Below, piece by piece: positions 45,641 to 53,760 of a stretch of 64,000 nt of DNA (positions are counted from its first letter, which is position 1; each line of letters opens with the position of its first letter). The stretch comes from Bradyrhizobium sp. G127 (GTDB taxonomy: Bacteria; Pseudomonadota; Alphaproteobacteria; Rhizobiales; Xanthobacteraceae): the NCBI RefSeq assembly GCF_021502575.1, contig NZ_JAKFGN010000003.1:310001-374000 (forward strand). The letters run 5' to 3'. A program made the position numbers and the translations under genes. Under the pieces are notes generated by a model. It was not told the origin of the DNA, did no database searches, and saw only the letters and a list, made by a program, of their open reading frames with translations.

Positions 45641-46804
45641 ATGGATCAGCTTTCCCCCGGCAGACACTCCGCATCGACACCGGCACAGGCGCAGCGCGTG
45701 CTGGTGCTGCAAGGCGGCGGTGCGCTCGGTTCCTACCAGGCCGGGGCCTATCAGGCGCTCTGCCATCATGACTTCGAGCCGAAGTGGGTGGCGGGCATTT
45801 CGATCGGCGCGATCAATGCCGCGATCATCGCCGGCAATCCGCGCGAGCAGCGGATCGCCAAGCTCAAGGAATTCTGGGAGCTGGTGTCGTCGGGCTCGCC
45901 GATGCCATGGGCCCCGCTGGTGCAGAACGACCATGTGCGCTCGGCCTTCAACGAGACCAGCGCCGCATTGATCGCGACCTTCGGCGTGCCCGGTTTTTTC
46001 AAGCCGCGCTTTCCGCCGGCGCCGGTCTGGCCCGCGGGCAGCCCGCAATCGCAGAGCTATTACGACACTTCGCCGCTGCGCGCGACGCTGGAGCGGCTGG
46101 TGGACTTCCACCGCATCAACAACGACGGCATTCGCCTCAGCATCGGCGCGGTCAATATCAGGACCGGGAATTTCGAGTATTTCGACAACACCCGCCAGAA
46201 GATCGGACCTGAACATATCATGGCGTCAGGCGCGCTGCCGCCGGGCTTCCCGCCGGTCGAGATCGCCGGCGAATTCTACTGGGACGGCGGCATCGTTTCC
46301 AACACGCCGCTGGATTATGTGCTGGAGCAGGAGCGCGACAATGACCTGCTGATTTTCCAGGTCGATCTGTTCAGCGCGCGCGGCGAGGTGCCCTTGACTG
46401 TGCTGGAAGCGGCGGAGCGGGAAAAGGATATCCGCTATTCCAGCCGCACCCGCATGAACACCGACATGAACAAGAAGATCCACGACGCCAAGAAGGCGGT
46501 GCGCGAGCTGATTGCCAAGCTGCCGCCAACCTTCAAAGACGATCCGCTGGTGGCGCAGCTCAATGAAGCCTCGAAGGAGAACACCGTCACGGTGGTTCAC
46601 CTGATCTATCGCAGCAAGGTCCACGAGGCCTCGTCGAAGGACTACGATTTCTCGCGGATCGGTATGGTCGAGCACTGGGCCGCGGGCGAGCGCGACGTCT
46701 ATACCTCCATGAGTCATCCGGAGTGGCTGAACCGGCCGCAGTCCGACGAGACCATGGTGACCTACGATCTTTGCGAAAACGGGTTGCAATACATCAAGCA
46801 GTAA
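45641..46804 (+). CDS. Patatin-like phospholipase with DUF3734
   Basis: 387 residues, cytoplasmic or membrane-associated lipid acyl hydrolase. Oxyanion loop GGGALG (25-30), nucleophile Ser54 in GISIG, catalytic Asp215 in WDGGIVSNTPL. The C-terminal 100 residues (DVYTSMSHPEWLNRP) are the DUF3734 extension. Thirteen bases upstream of 3-hydroxybutyrate dehydrogenase, a pairing that suggests a role in PHB or lipid turnover. Confidence 0.93.
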   Translation: MDQLSPGRHSASTPAQAQRVLVLQGGGALGSYQAGAYQALCHHDFEPKWVAGISIGAINAAIIAGNPREQRIAKLKEFWELVSSGSPMPWAPLVQNDHVRSAFNETSAALIATFGVPGFFKPRFPPAPVWPAGSPQSQSYYDTSPLRATLERLVDFHRINNDGIRLSIGAVNIRTGNFEYFDNTRQKIGPEHIMASGALPPGFPPVEIAGEFYWDGGIVSNTPLDYVLEQERDNDLLIFQVDLFSARGEVPLTVLEAAEREKDIRYSSRTRMNTDMNKKIHDAKKAVRELIAKLPPTFKDDPLVAQLNEASKENTVTVVHLIYRSKVHEASSKDYDFSRIGMVEHWAAGERDVYTSMSHPEWLNRPQSDETMVTYDLCENGLQYIKQ

Positions 46805-46817
46805 ACAGGAGCGACGA

Positions 46818-47606
46818 ATGGGTACTCTTTCCGGCAAGACGGCGGTGGTGACGGGTTCGACCAGCGGTATCGGCCTTGCTTATGCACGGGCCTTCGCCAG
46901 CGCGGGCGCGAACATTGTGATCAACGGCTTCGGCACGCCGGCCGACATCGAGAAAGAGCGCTCGGCCATCGAGAAGGATTTCGGCGTCAAGGCGGTGCAT
47001 TCGCCCGCCGACATGACCAAGCCGGCGGAGATCGCCGAGATGGTCGCGCTCGGTGAAAAGACCTTCGGCTCGGTGGACGTGCTGGTCAACAATGCGGGCA
47101 TTCAGTTCGTCTCGCCGATCGAGGAGTTCCCGACCGAGAAATGGGACATGATCATCGCGATCAACCTGTCATCGGCGTTTCACGCCATGCACGCTGCCAT
47201 TCCCGGCATGAAGAAGCGCGGCTGGGGCCGCATCATCAACACCGCATCGGCGCACTCGCTGGTCGCCTCGCCGTTCAAGTCGGCTTACGTGGCAGCCAAG
47301 CACGGCATCGCCGGTCTCACCAAGACGGCGGCGCTGGAACTCGCCACCCACAAGATCACCGTGAACTGCATTTCGCCGGGTTATGTCTGGACGCCGCTGG
47401 TGGAGAAGCAGATTCCCGACACCATGAAGGCGCGCGGCCTGACCAAGGAACAGGTCATCAAGGACGTGCTGCTCGAAGCGCAGCCGACCAAGGAGTTCGT
47501 GACCTCGGAGCAGGTGGCTGCACTGGCGCTGTTCCTCTGTGGCGATGATGCAGCCCAAATCACCGGTGCGAACCTGTCCATCGACGGCGGCTGGACGGCG
47601 GAATAA
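46818..47606 (+). CDS. bdhA: 3-hydroxybutyrate dehydrogenase (SDR)
   Basis: NAD-dependent oxidation of (R)-3-hydroxybutyrate to acetoacetate, the last step of PHB mobilisation. 262 residues. TGSTSGIG (12-19), NNAG (91-94), Asn116, Ser144, Tyr157 and Lys161 (SAYVAAK) make the full SDR set. The segment ATHKITVNCISPGYVWTPLVEKQIPDTMKARG is typical of this enzyme. Co-directional with the patatin gene. Confidence 0.93.
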   Translation: MGTLSGKTAVVTGSTSGIGLAYARAFASAGANIVINGFGTPADIEKERSAIEKDFGVKAVHSPADMTKPAEIAEMVALGEKTFGSVDVLVNNAGIQFVSPIEEFPTEKWDMIIAINLSSAFHAMHAAIPGMKKRGWGRIINTASAHSLVASPFKSAYVAAKHGIAGLTKTAALELATHKITVNCISPGYVWTPLVEKQIPDTMKARGLTKEQVIKDVLLEAQPTKEFVTSEQVAALALFLCGDDAAQITGANLSIDGGWTAE

Positions 47607-47612
47607 TCCCGC

Positions 47613-47723
47613 CGTCATTCCGGGGCGCGAGCGCAGCGAGCGAGCCCGGAATCCAGTTATGAAAGCGATGCAAATCCGGTCTGGATTCTGGGTCCGAGCG
47701 AAGAGCGCGGCCCGGAATGACGG
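47613..47723 (+). repeat. Intergenic palindromic repeat (CGTCATTCCGGGGCGCGAGC type)
   Basis: CGTCATTCCGGG on the left and CCCGGAATGACGG on the right, with inner arms CCGGAATCCAG / CTGGATTCTGG. It fills the gap between convergent bdhA and the flippase gene and probably acts as terminator. Confidence 0.78.
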
Positions 47724-47724
47724 G

Positions 47725-49098
47725 TTATGTTGAGGATGTCTTCTTCCCGAACACCAGCACGTGGAAGCCGAGGCGCGTGCGGGTGATCCAGAACAGCAGC
47801 ACCGTCTCGAAGGTCAGCGCGACGGACGTTGCCGCCGCGGCACCGTAGCCGCCGAAGCGCGGTACCAGAATGATGCACAGCACGAGATTGAGCACGAAGG
47901 CCAGCGCATAGGCCAGCGCGCACATGTTCTGGTGGCCCAGCATGTTGAGCAGCCGTTCCACCGGGCCGATCGCCGAGCGCACGATCAGGCCGATCGCGGC
48001 CACGAACATGATGCCGTAGCCGGAGGTGAACTGCGGGCCGAACAGCCACAGCAGCGGCTCGCCCAGCGCCAGCAGCACGGCGGTCGCCGCCACCGAGGGC
48101 CAGAACGTCCACTTGATGGCGTGGGCGATATAGGCCGAGAGGCGCTCCTTGTCACCGGAGGCGTGATACTCGCTGAAACGGTGCGCGGTGGTCGCCGACA
48201 TCGCGTAGTGGATGAACGACACCAGCGCCAGCGTCTTCACCACGGCGAAGTAGACGCCGACCTCCTCGGAGGAACGGTACTGCTGCAGCACCAGCACGTC
48301 GGTGTAGGACAGCAGCAGGTAGAAGCCTTCGACCATCATGATCGGCAGCGACACCTTCAGCCAGGCACGGAAATCGTAAGTCTTCGGACCGGGTTCGACA
48401 TGGGCGCGCAGGCGGCGGTTGAGCACGATCATCTGGCCGATCATCGCGATCCATACCGCGGCGGCGCTGGCGATCATCGCCGCCGTCGCGCCGAGATTCA
48501 TGCCGAGCACCACAGCGCCGGCGGTGAAGCCGATGATGAGCGTCTGCCGCACGATGAATTGCGGCATCAGGCCGAGCTGCATCCAGTCGTGGGCGCGGGC
48601 GAGGCCGTCCTGGGTGTTGGCGACCACGAAGGCGGGCAGGGTGAGGCAGGCGATATAGAGCGGCACGATGGTAGGTGCATCGATCCACGGCGACAGGATT
48701 TTGACGAGGCCCGCGAGCAGCAGCGCGACGGTGGTCGAGGCGGCCAGCGTGGCCCATCGGCTGCCGGACAGGAAGCCGCGCAGCATGGCGAATTCGCCGC
48801 CGGCGCGATATTCGGGAATGATCTTTTGCGCGGATACGGCAATGCCGAAATCCAGCATGCTGCCGATCAGCAGCATCCAGGTCCAGACATAGACGTAGAT
48901 GCCGTAGTCCGATCCGCCCATCCAGCGCGCCAGCAGCACCTGAGAAAAATAGGCGAGGCCGGCGCTCAGCAAGCGGATGATGAACACGGTGCCGGCGAGC
49001 CGCTTGGTCAGCGAGGCTTCGGAGGTGCCGGTGAGGACGCCGCGCAGCCGCGCCACCAACCCTGCGGGTTTCGCGTCAGGCGCGCTGTCAGCTTGCAT
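47725..49098 (-). CDS. Polysaccharide flippase (Wzx/MOP family)
   Basis: 457 residues with about 12-14 helices, a lipid-linked oligosaccharide flippase-like protein. Begins MQADSAPDAKPAGLVARLRG; GTG at 49107 would add three residues. Family features: TVFIIRLLSAGLAYFSQVLLARWMGGSDYGIYVYVWTW, DFGIAVSAQKIIPEYRAGGEF, and EEVGVYFAVVKTLALVSFIHYAM. No glycosyltransferases are adjacent, so the polysaccharide is unknown. Confidence 0.88.
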   Translation of the reverse strand: MQADSAPDAKPAGLVARLRGVLTGTSEASLTKRLAGTVFIIRLLSAGLAYFSQVLLARWMGGSDYGIYVYVWTWMLLIGSMLDFGIAVSAQKIIPEYRAGGEFAMLRGFLSGSRWATLAASTTVALLLAGLVKILSPWIDAPTIVPLYIACLTLPAFVVANTQDGLARAHDWMQLGLMPQFIVRQTLIIGFTAGAVVLGMNLGATAAMIASAAAVWIAMIGQMIVLNRRLRAHVEPGPKTYDFRAWLKVSLPIMMVEGFYLLLSYTDVLVLQQYRSSEEVGVYFAVVKTLALVSFIHYAMSATTAHRFSEYHASGDKERLSAYIAHAIKWTFWPSVAATAVLLALGEPLLWLFGPQFTSGYGIMFVAAIGLIVRSAIGPVERLLNMLGHQNMCALAYALAFVLNLVLCIILVPRFGGYGAAAATSVALTFETVLLFWITRTRLGFHVLVFGKKTSST

Positions 49099-49180
49099 GA
49101 TGGCCACGATGATCGATCCAATTCGCCGTGCGGCGGCAGGATGCGCTTAGCAAGGATTCGTTAAGATTTGGTTGGGTGTC

Positions 49181-49210
49181 ACCTCGCCCCGCTTGCGGGG
49201 AGAGGGAGAG
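49181..49210 (+). repeat. Short hairpin repeat (CCCCGCTTGCGGGG)
   Basis: CGCCCCGCTTGCGGGGAGAGGG just past the DUF924 stop. A sibling lies at 49774-49805. Such hairpins are scattered in related genomes. Confidence 0.6.
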
Positions 49211-49762
49211 TCACCCCTTGAACCCGCCACTCTCCAGGAACGCGGCTTCCTCCGGCGTCGTCGCGCGGCCGAGCACGGCGTTCCGGTGCGGGAAGCGGCC
49301 GAACTTGCGGATGATGTCCGCATGCAGCACGGCGTATTTCATGTTGTTGTCGTCGCCAAGCTGCTTGAACAGCGCGAGGCTCCGCTCCTGATCCGCCATG
49401 GCCTCGGAATGCTCGAACGGCAGATAAAGAAATGCGCGCAGCACCGGATCGAGGAGTGCATCGCGTCCCTCGTCGATGGCGCGTGTGGCCACGGCGCGCG
49501 CCAGAGCATCGGTCGCGAATGCGCGCGGGTCATTGCGGAACATGTTGCGGGGAAACTGGTCGAGCACGATGACAAGCGCCAGCGCGCCGTCGTCGCTGTC
49601 CTGCCACGCCGTCAGCCTGCCGTCGCGTGCTGTTTCCCACACCGGCATGAAACGCCGGCAGAGATCATCGAAGCCGTCGTCCTTGCCGTACCAGCGCTCA
49701 TATCCGGCCTCGCGCCAGAAGGCGAGAATGTCGGAGGGGGAGACAAGAGGGGAACTGGTCAT
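49211..49762 (-). CDS. DUF924 family protein
   Basis: 183 residues, all-alpha. Diagnostic segments: ILAFWREAGYERWYGKDDGFDDLCRRF, ALALVIVLDQFPRNMFRNDPRAFATDALARAVA, and LPFEHSEAMADQERSLALF. Function unknown; the fold is TPR-like. Flanked by two copies of the short hairpin repeat. Confidence 0.9.
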   Translation of the reverse strand: MTSSPLVSPSDILAFWREAGYERWYGKDDGFDDLCRRFMPVWETARDGRLTAWQDSDDGALALVIVLDQFPRNMFRNDPRAFATDALARAVATRAIDEGRDALLDPVLRAFLYLPFEHSEAMADQERSLALFKQLGDDNNMKYAVLHADIIRKFGRFPHRNAVLGRATTPEEAAFLESGGFKG

Positions 49763-49773
49763 GGTTCTCGTGG

Positions 49774-49805
49774 TTCCCTCTCCCCGCTTGCAGGGAGAGG
49801 TGAAG
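49774..49805 (+). repeat. Short hairpin repeat, second copy
   Basis: CCTCTCCCCGCTTGCAGGGAGAGG is a near-perfect dyad between the DUF924 and fadD genes, and may attenuate read-through on the minus strand. Confidence 0.6.
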
Positions 49806-49815
49806 GGCGTCAGGC

Positions 49816-51513
49816 TCAGCTTGCCGCCGCAGCCGCAGCCTTCGGCTTCTCGTCGCGCAGTTCGCGGCGCAGGATCTTGCCGACATTGGTTTTCGGCAGC
49901 TCGGTCCTGAACTCGATGTGCTTCGGCACCTTATAGCCGGTGAGCTCTGTTGCGGCGAACTTGATGATGTCCTGCGCGGTGAGGCTGGGGTCCTTCTTCA
50001 CCACGAAGGCCTTCACCGCTTCGGTGGACTTCGTGTCGGGAATGCCGATCACGGCGCATTCCAACACGCCGGGATGGCTCGCGATCACTTCCTCGACTTC
50101 GTTCGGATAGACGTTGAAGCCGGAAACCAGGATCATGTCCTTCTTGCGGTCCACGATCTTGGTATAGCCGTCGGGCGACATGATGCCGATATCGCCGGTG
50201 CGGAAGAAGCCGTCGGCAGTCATCACCTTCGCGGTTTCATCCGGCCGGTTCCAGTAGCCCGCCATCACCTGCGGACCCTTGGCGCAGATTTCGCCGGGCG
50301 TGCCGAGCGGCACTTCGTTGCCGTCGTCGTCGCGGATCGAGATGTAGGTCGATGGCACCGGAATGCCGATCGAGCCGGAGAACTTGTCGGTATCGGCCGG
50401 GTTGCAGGTCAGGGTCGGCGAGGTCTCGGACAGGCCGTAACCTTCCGACAGCGCCACGCCGGTCACCTGCGTCCATCGGTCGGCCACCGGCTTCTGCACC
50501 GCCATGCCGCCGCCGAAGCAGCTCTTCAGCTTGGAGAAGTCGAGCTTGTCGAAGCCCGGCGTGTTGAGCAGGCCGTTGTAGAGCGTGTTGACCGCCGGGA
50601 ACGAGTTGACCTGATACTTCGACAGCTCCTTGACGAATCCCGCCATGTCGCGCGGGTTGGGGATCAGCAGATTGACGCCGCCGGCGCGCACCGCGAGCAG
50701 GAAGCACGCGGTCAGCGCGAAGATGTGATAGAGCGGCAGCGCGCAGACGATGAAGAGCTGGTCGACGTGCGGCGGCTTGTTCAGCGCGGGCTGCAGCCAG
50801 GCGTCGTTCTGCAGCACGTTGGCGAGGATGTTGCGATGGAGCAGCGTCGCGCCCTTCGACACGCCGGTGGTGCCGCCGGTATATTGCAAGAAGGCGACGT
50901 CGTCGCCGGTCAGCTTCGGCTTGTTCAGTTTCAGCTTGCGACCCGCCGCGAGCGCATCGTTGAAGGCCACCGTGTTCGGAATCGAGAACGCCGGCACCAT
51001 CTTCTTGACCTTGCGCACGACGAAATTGACGATCACGCCCTTGAAGCCGAGCAGGTCGCCCATGGTGCCGATGATCACGTGCTTGACGCGGGTCTTGGCG
51101 ATCACCTTCTCCAGCGTGCTGGCGAAGTTCTCCAGGATGATGATGGCCTCAGCGCCGGAATCGTTGAGCTGATGCTCGAGCTCGCGCGGCGTGTAGAGCG
51201 GATTGACGTTCACCACGGTGTAGCCGGCGCGCAGGATGGCGGCGGAGGCGACCGGGTTCTGCAGCACGTTCGGCATCATGATGGCGACGCGTGCGCCCTT
51301 CGGCAGGCCCTTGCTCTGCAGGTAAGCGCCGATCGCCGCCGACATTTCGTCGAGCTCGCTATAGGTGATCGACTTGTCCATGCAGATGAACGATTTGCGG
51401 TCGGCGAATTTCTTGAAGCTCTCTTCGAGCAGTTCGACCAGCGACGGATACTGATTGACGTCGATGTCGGCGGGCACGCCGGCAGGATATTGCTTGAGCC
51501 AGATACGTTCCAT
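49816..51513 (-). CDS. fadD: Long-chain fatty acid CoA ligase
   Basis: Activates fatty acids to acyl-CoA via acyl-AMP, 565 residues. ATG 51513 (MERIWLKQYPAGVPADIDV) is best spaced from GAGGGG; ATG 51519 is only one base from it. AMP-binding P-loop YTGGTTGVSKGA, GYGLSETSPTL, the FACS motif GFFRTGDIGIMSPDGYTKIVDRKKDMILVSGFNVYPNEVEE and C-terminal Lys in TNVGKILRRELR are intact. The tail is Ala-rich. Confidence 0.94.
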   Translation of the reverse strand: MERIWLKQYPAGVPADIDVNQYPSLVELLEESFKKFADRKSFICMDKSITYSELDEMSAAIGAYLQSKGLPKGARVAIMMPNVLQNPVASAAILRAGYTVVNVNPLYTPRELEHQLNDSGAEAIIILENFASTLEKVIAKTRVKHVIIGTMGDLLGFKGVIVNFVVRKVKKMVPAFSIPNTVAFNDALAAGRKLKLNKPKLTGDDVAFLQYTGGTTGVSKGATLLHRNILANVLQNDAWLQPALNKPPHVDQLFIVCALPLYHIFALTACFLLAVRAGGVNLLIPNPRDMAGFVKELSKYQVNSFPAVNTLYNGLLNTPGFDKLDFSKLKSCFGGGMAVQKPVADRWTQVTGVALSEGYGLSETSPTLTCNPADTDKFSGSIGIPVPSTYISIRDDDGNEVPLGTPGEICAKGPQVMAGYWNRPDETAKVMTADGFFRTGDIGIMSPDGYTKIVDRKKDMILVSGFNVYPNEVEEVIASHPGVLECAVIGIPDTKSTEAVKAFVVKKDPSLTAQDIIKFAATELTGYKVPKHIEFRTELPKTNVGKILRRELRDEKPKAAAAAAS

Positions 51514-51708
51514 GTTCATTCCCCTCGGCTTGTTTCCTGACGGCCCCCGTCTTGTGGCGGGGTGCGCGGGCTGTTCTGATTTATTGAAATAAGTATTGAG
51601 CGAAGCCGCAGGCCATAGCAAGCCTGTGCGTGGTAACGACGCATATTCGGCGCTTCCTTGCGCCAGCTCAAATGCGCGGATTCCGCAAAGCACAATCAGG
51701 CGGAGAGG

Positions 51709-53244
51709 TTAACCGCGCGGCGCGGCGTCGGGCTTTTGCTGGGCCGCAGGTTTGCCGCTTTTGGCTGCATCTTTTGCGGGCGCGGTGGCCGGTTTGGCGG
51801 CAGCGGGCTTGGCAGCGGCAGGCGTTACAGCAGCAGGCTTGGCTGCGGCGGGTTTTGCAGCATCGGGTTTGGCCGCTGCTTCCTGCTTCTTGTCGGCCTT
51901 CGGGGCGGGTTTGGCCGCAGACACCACGGGCTTTTGATCCGCCGTTTTGGGCTTGGCCGCCGCCGGCTTGGCGTCAGGCTTCGCCGCGGCGGATTTCGCC
52001 TCCGGCTTCTTGTCCGATTTGGCGTCGTCCGCGGCCGGCTTGGCGGCGGCGACCTTCGGCTTAGCGCCCTTCTTCCGTTTGGCGACGGACGCGGCCTGCG
52101 CGGCGGACTCCGCCGCATCGGCTTCGAGAACGGCGGCGCCGGTGCGGGCCGGGCCGGTATAGACGATCACCGGCGTCGTGGCGGCGGCCGGCATCGCCAG
52201 CAGGTCGGATACCTTCATGGTCGGGGTCTGGAGACCGGCGGTGAACATCGAGACGCCGGAATCGGTGTTGTTGTCGGTGGCGATATCCGGATCGTCTTCC
52301 TCGTTCTCGGCGGCGGGGCGCTTGCGCTTCGGTCCGCACATCTCGTCGCGCAAATTCGGCGGCGAGGCGTCGATCGGCGCCAGGGCGTCGACGCTGCCGA
52401 GCGACGGCTTGAGCCAGGACAGCTTGTTGCCGCCGAAGCCGCGTTCCAGCAGTTGCGCCGCCTTGGCCGCGCGCTGCGCGGAGGACTGCGCGCCGAGCAC
52501 GACGGCGATCAGGCGCTTGTTGTTGCGCGTCGCGGTGGCGACGAGGTTGAAGCCCGAGGCGCAGATGAAGCCGGTCTTCATGCCGTCCGCGCCGGGATAG
52601 CGGCCGATCAGCTTGTTGAAGTTTGCGGTGACGCGGCGGCCGAACTTGATGGCCGGGATGTGCATGAAATATTCGTACTCGGGCAGATCGCGGATCACGG
52701 CGCGGGCGAGGATGCCGAGGTCGCGCGCCGAGGTGATCTGGCCCTCGGCGGGCAGGCCGTTCGGATTGACGTAGCTGGTCTGCGTCATGCCGAGCCGCTG
52801 CGCGGTCTTGTTCATTTCGGCGGAGAAGCCGTCGATCGATCCGCCGACGCCCTCGGCGATCACCACCGCCATGTCGTTGGCGGACTTCACCATCATCATC
52901 TTGAGCGCGTTATCGAGGGTGAGCTGGGTGCCGGGCCGGAATCCCATCTTCGACGGCGATTGCGCGGCGGCGGTCGGCGACACCGTGAGCAGCGTGTCGA
53001 GCGTCATGCGGCCGTCCTTCACCGCCTTGAGCGCGACATAGGCCGTCATGATCTTGGTGACCGACGCCGGATACCACGGATAGGTCGCGTTCTCCGCCTG
53101 CAGCACCTTGCCGGTGTCGGCCTCGATCACCAGTAGCGCCTCGGCCTGCGCGACGCGCGGCGCGGCGAGCGTCGCAAGCGCCATCACCGCGACAAGCAGC
53201 GGGCGCAACGCGATAGACCGGAGCGGGGCAGGGAGCAAGGGCAC
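51709..53244 (-). CDS. D-alanyl-D-alanine carboxypeptidase (PBP5/6-like) with long Ala/Lys/Pro tail
   Basis: A penicillin-binding serine peptidase trimming peptidoglycan pentapeptides. 511 residues from GTG 53244, which gives a normal 34-residue signal (ends RVAQA); longer frames exist and the start is uncertain. SxxK is PASVTKIMTAY (Ser61), SxN is KSANDMAVV, KTG is DGMKTGFICASG. After about residue 390 comes a 120-residue low-complexity tail of AAKPAA/KPAAAKP units, strongly basic. That tail is unusual and resembles wall- or DNA-binding histone-like repeats. Confidence 0.9.
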   Translation of the reverse strand: MPLLPAPLRSIALRPLLVAVMALATLAAPRVAQAEALLVIEADTGKVLQAENATYPWYPASVTKIMTAYVALKAVKDGRMTLDTLLTVSPTAAAQSPSKMGFRPGTQLTLDNALKMMMVKSANDMAVVIAEGVGGSIDGFSAEMNKTAQRLGMTQTSYVNPNGLPAEGQITSARDLGILARAVIRDLPEYEYFMHIPAIKFGRRVTANFNKLIGRYPGADGMKTGFICASGFNLVATATRNNKRLIAVVLGAQSSAQRAAKAAQLLERGFGGNKLSWLKPSLGSVDALAPIDASPPNLRDEMCGPKRKRPAAENEEDDPDIATDNNTDSGVSMFTAGLQTPTMKVSDLLAMPAAATTPVIVYTGPARTGAAVLEADAAESAAQAASVAKRKKGAKPKVAAAKPAADDAKSDKKPEAKSAAAKPDAKPAAAKPKTADQKPVVSAAKPAPKADKKQEAAAKPDAAKPAAAKPAAVTPAAAKPAAAKPATAPAKDAAKSGKPAAQQKPDAAPRG

Positions 53245-53760
53245 TATCCGTTTCCGGTGTCTGACTGCATGCAGGCGGCGACTAAAAAGGCTGACAAAAT
53301 CCTGGCCTCCAAAATCCTGGCCTCCTCGGGCGTGTTGCATGCGGGTCGTCAGGAGCAATCAAGCGCCGCATCGGAGCCGCCGGATCGGTGCGGCGGCAGG
53401 GTGAAACCTTACACCGGAGCGCGGGCTGCGGAACAGGGGTCTCGGCGCTCATTCAAGCACGAAATGGGCCAAAGTTCGGCGATGCCCACACTTCTTGGGG
53501 GGTGGAACAGGATCGCAACAGCGCCAAACCGGGATCATGAGAATGTGGAAGCAAGCCATGAGCTTGCGTGCCCCGGACGCGGCGCAGCACTCTTGTGGTG
53601 CGCCGCTGAGCCGGGGCCATAACGGAACGACGCGTGCATCGCGCCCGCGACGGTCCCGGTTCTGCGATGCGTCGCTGACGCGCCGCATCCCGCCCGGGAC
53701 AAGAAGAAAGGCATTGTTTGTTTGCCCGCGCCGGAACGGCCTTCCGAGCGAGAGGCGACG
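53245..53760 (+). other. Intergenic region with tandem 15-mer and dispersed repeat; no gene seen
   Basis: At 53297-53326 the 15-base unit AAAATCCTGGCCTCC occurs twice in perfect tandem. From about 53555 to 53735 there is a dispersed-repeat type sequence (GTGCCCCGGACGCGGCGCAGC ... GCGCCGCTGAGCCGGGGCC, inverted). Reading frames here are fragments of the repeat. Confidence 0.55.

Noticed and set aside
49918-51540. Plus-strand 540-residue frame opposite fadD
   Set aside because: Antisense shadow of the acyl-CoA ligase, which has all catalytic motifs.
53449-53735. Minus-strand frames in the gap before the carboxypeptidase gene
   Set aside because: They are built from a dispersed palindromic repeat and share no protein features.
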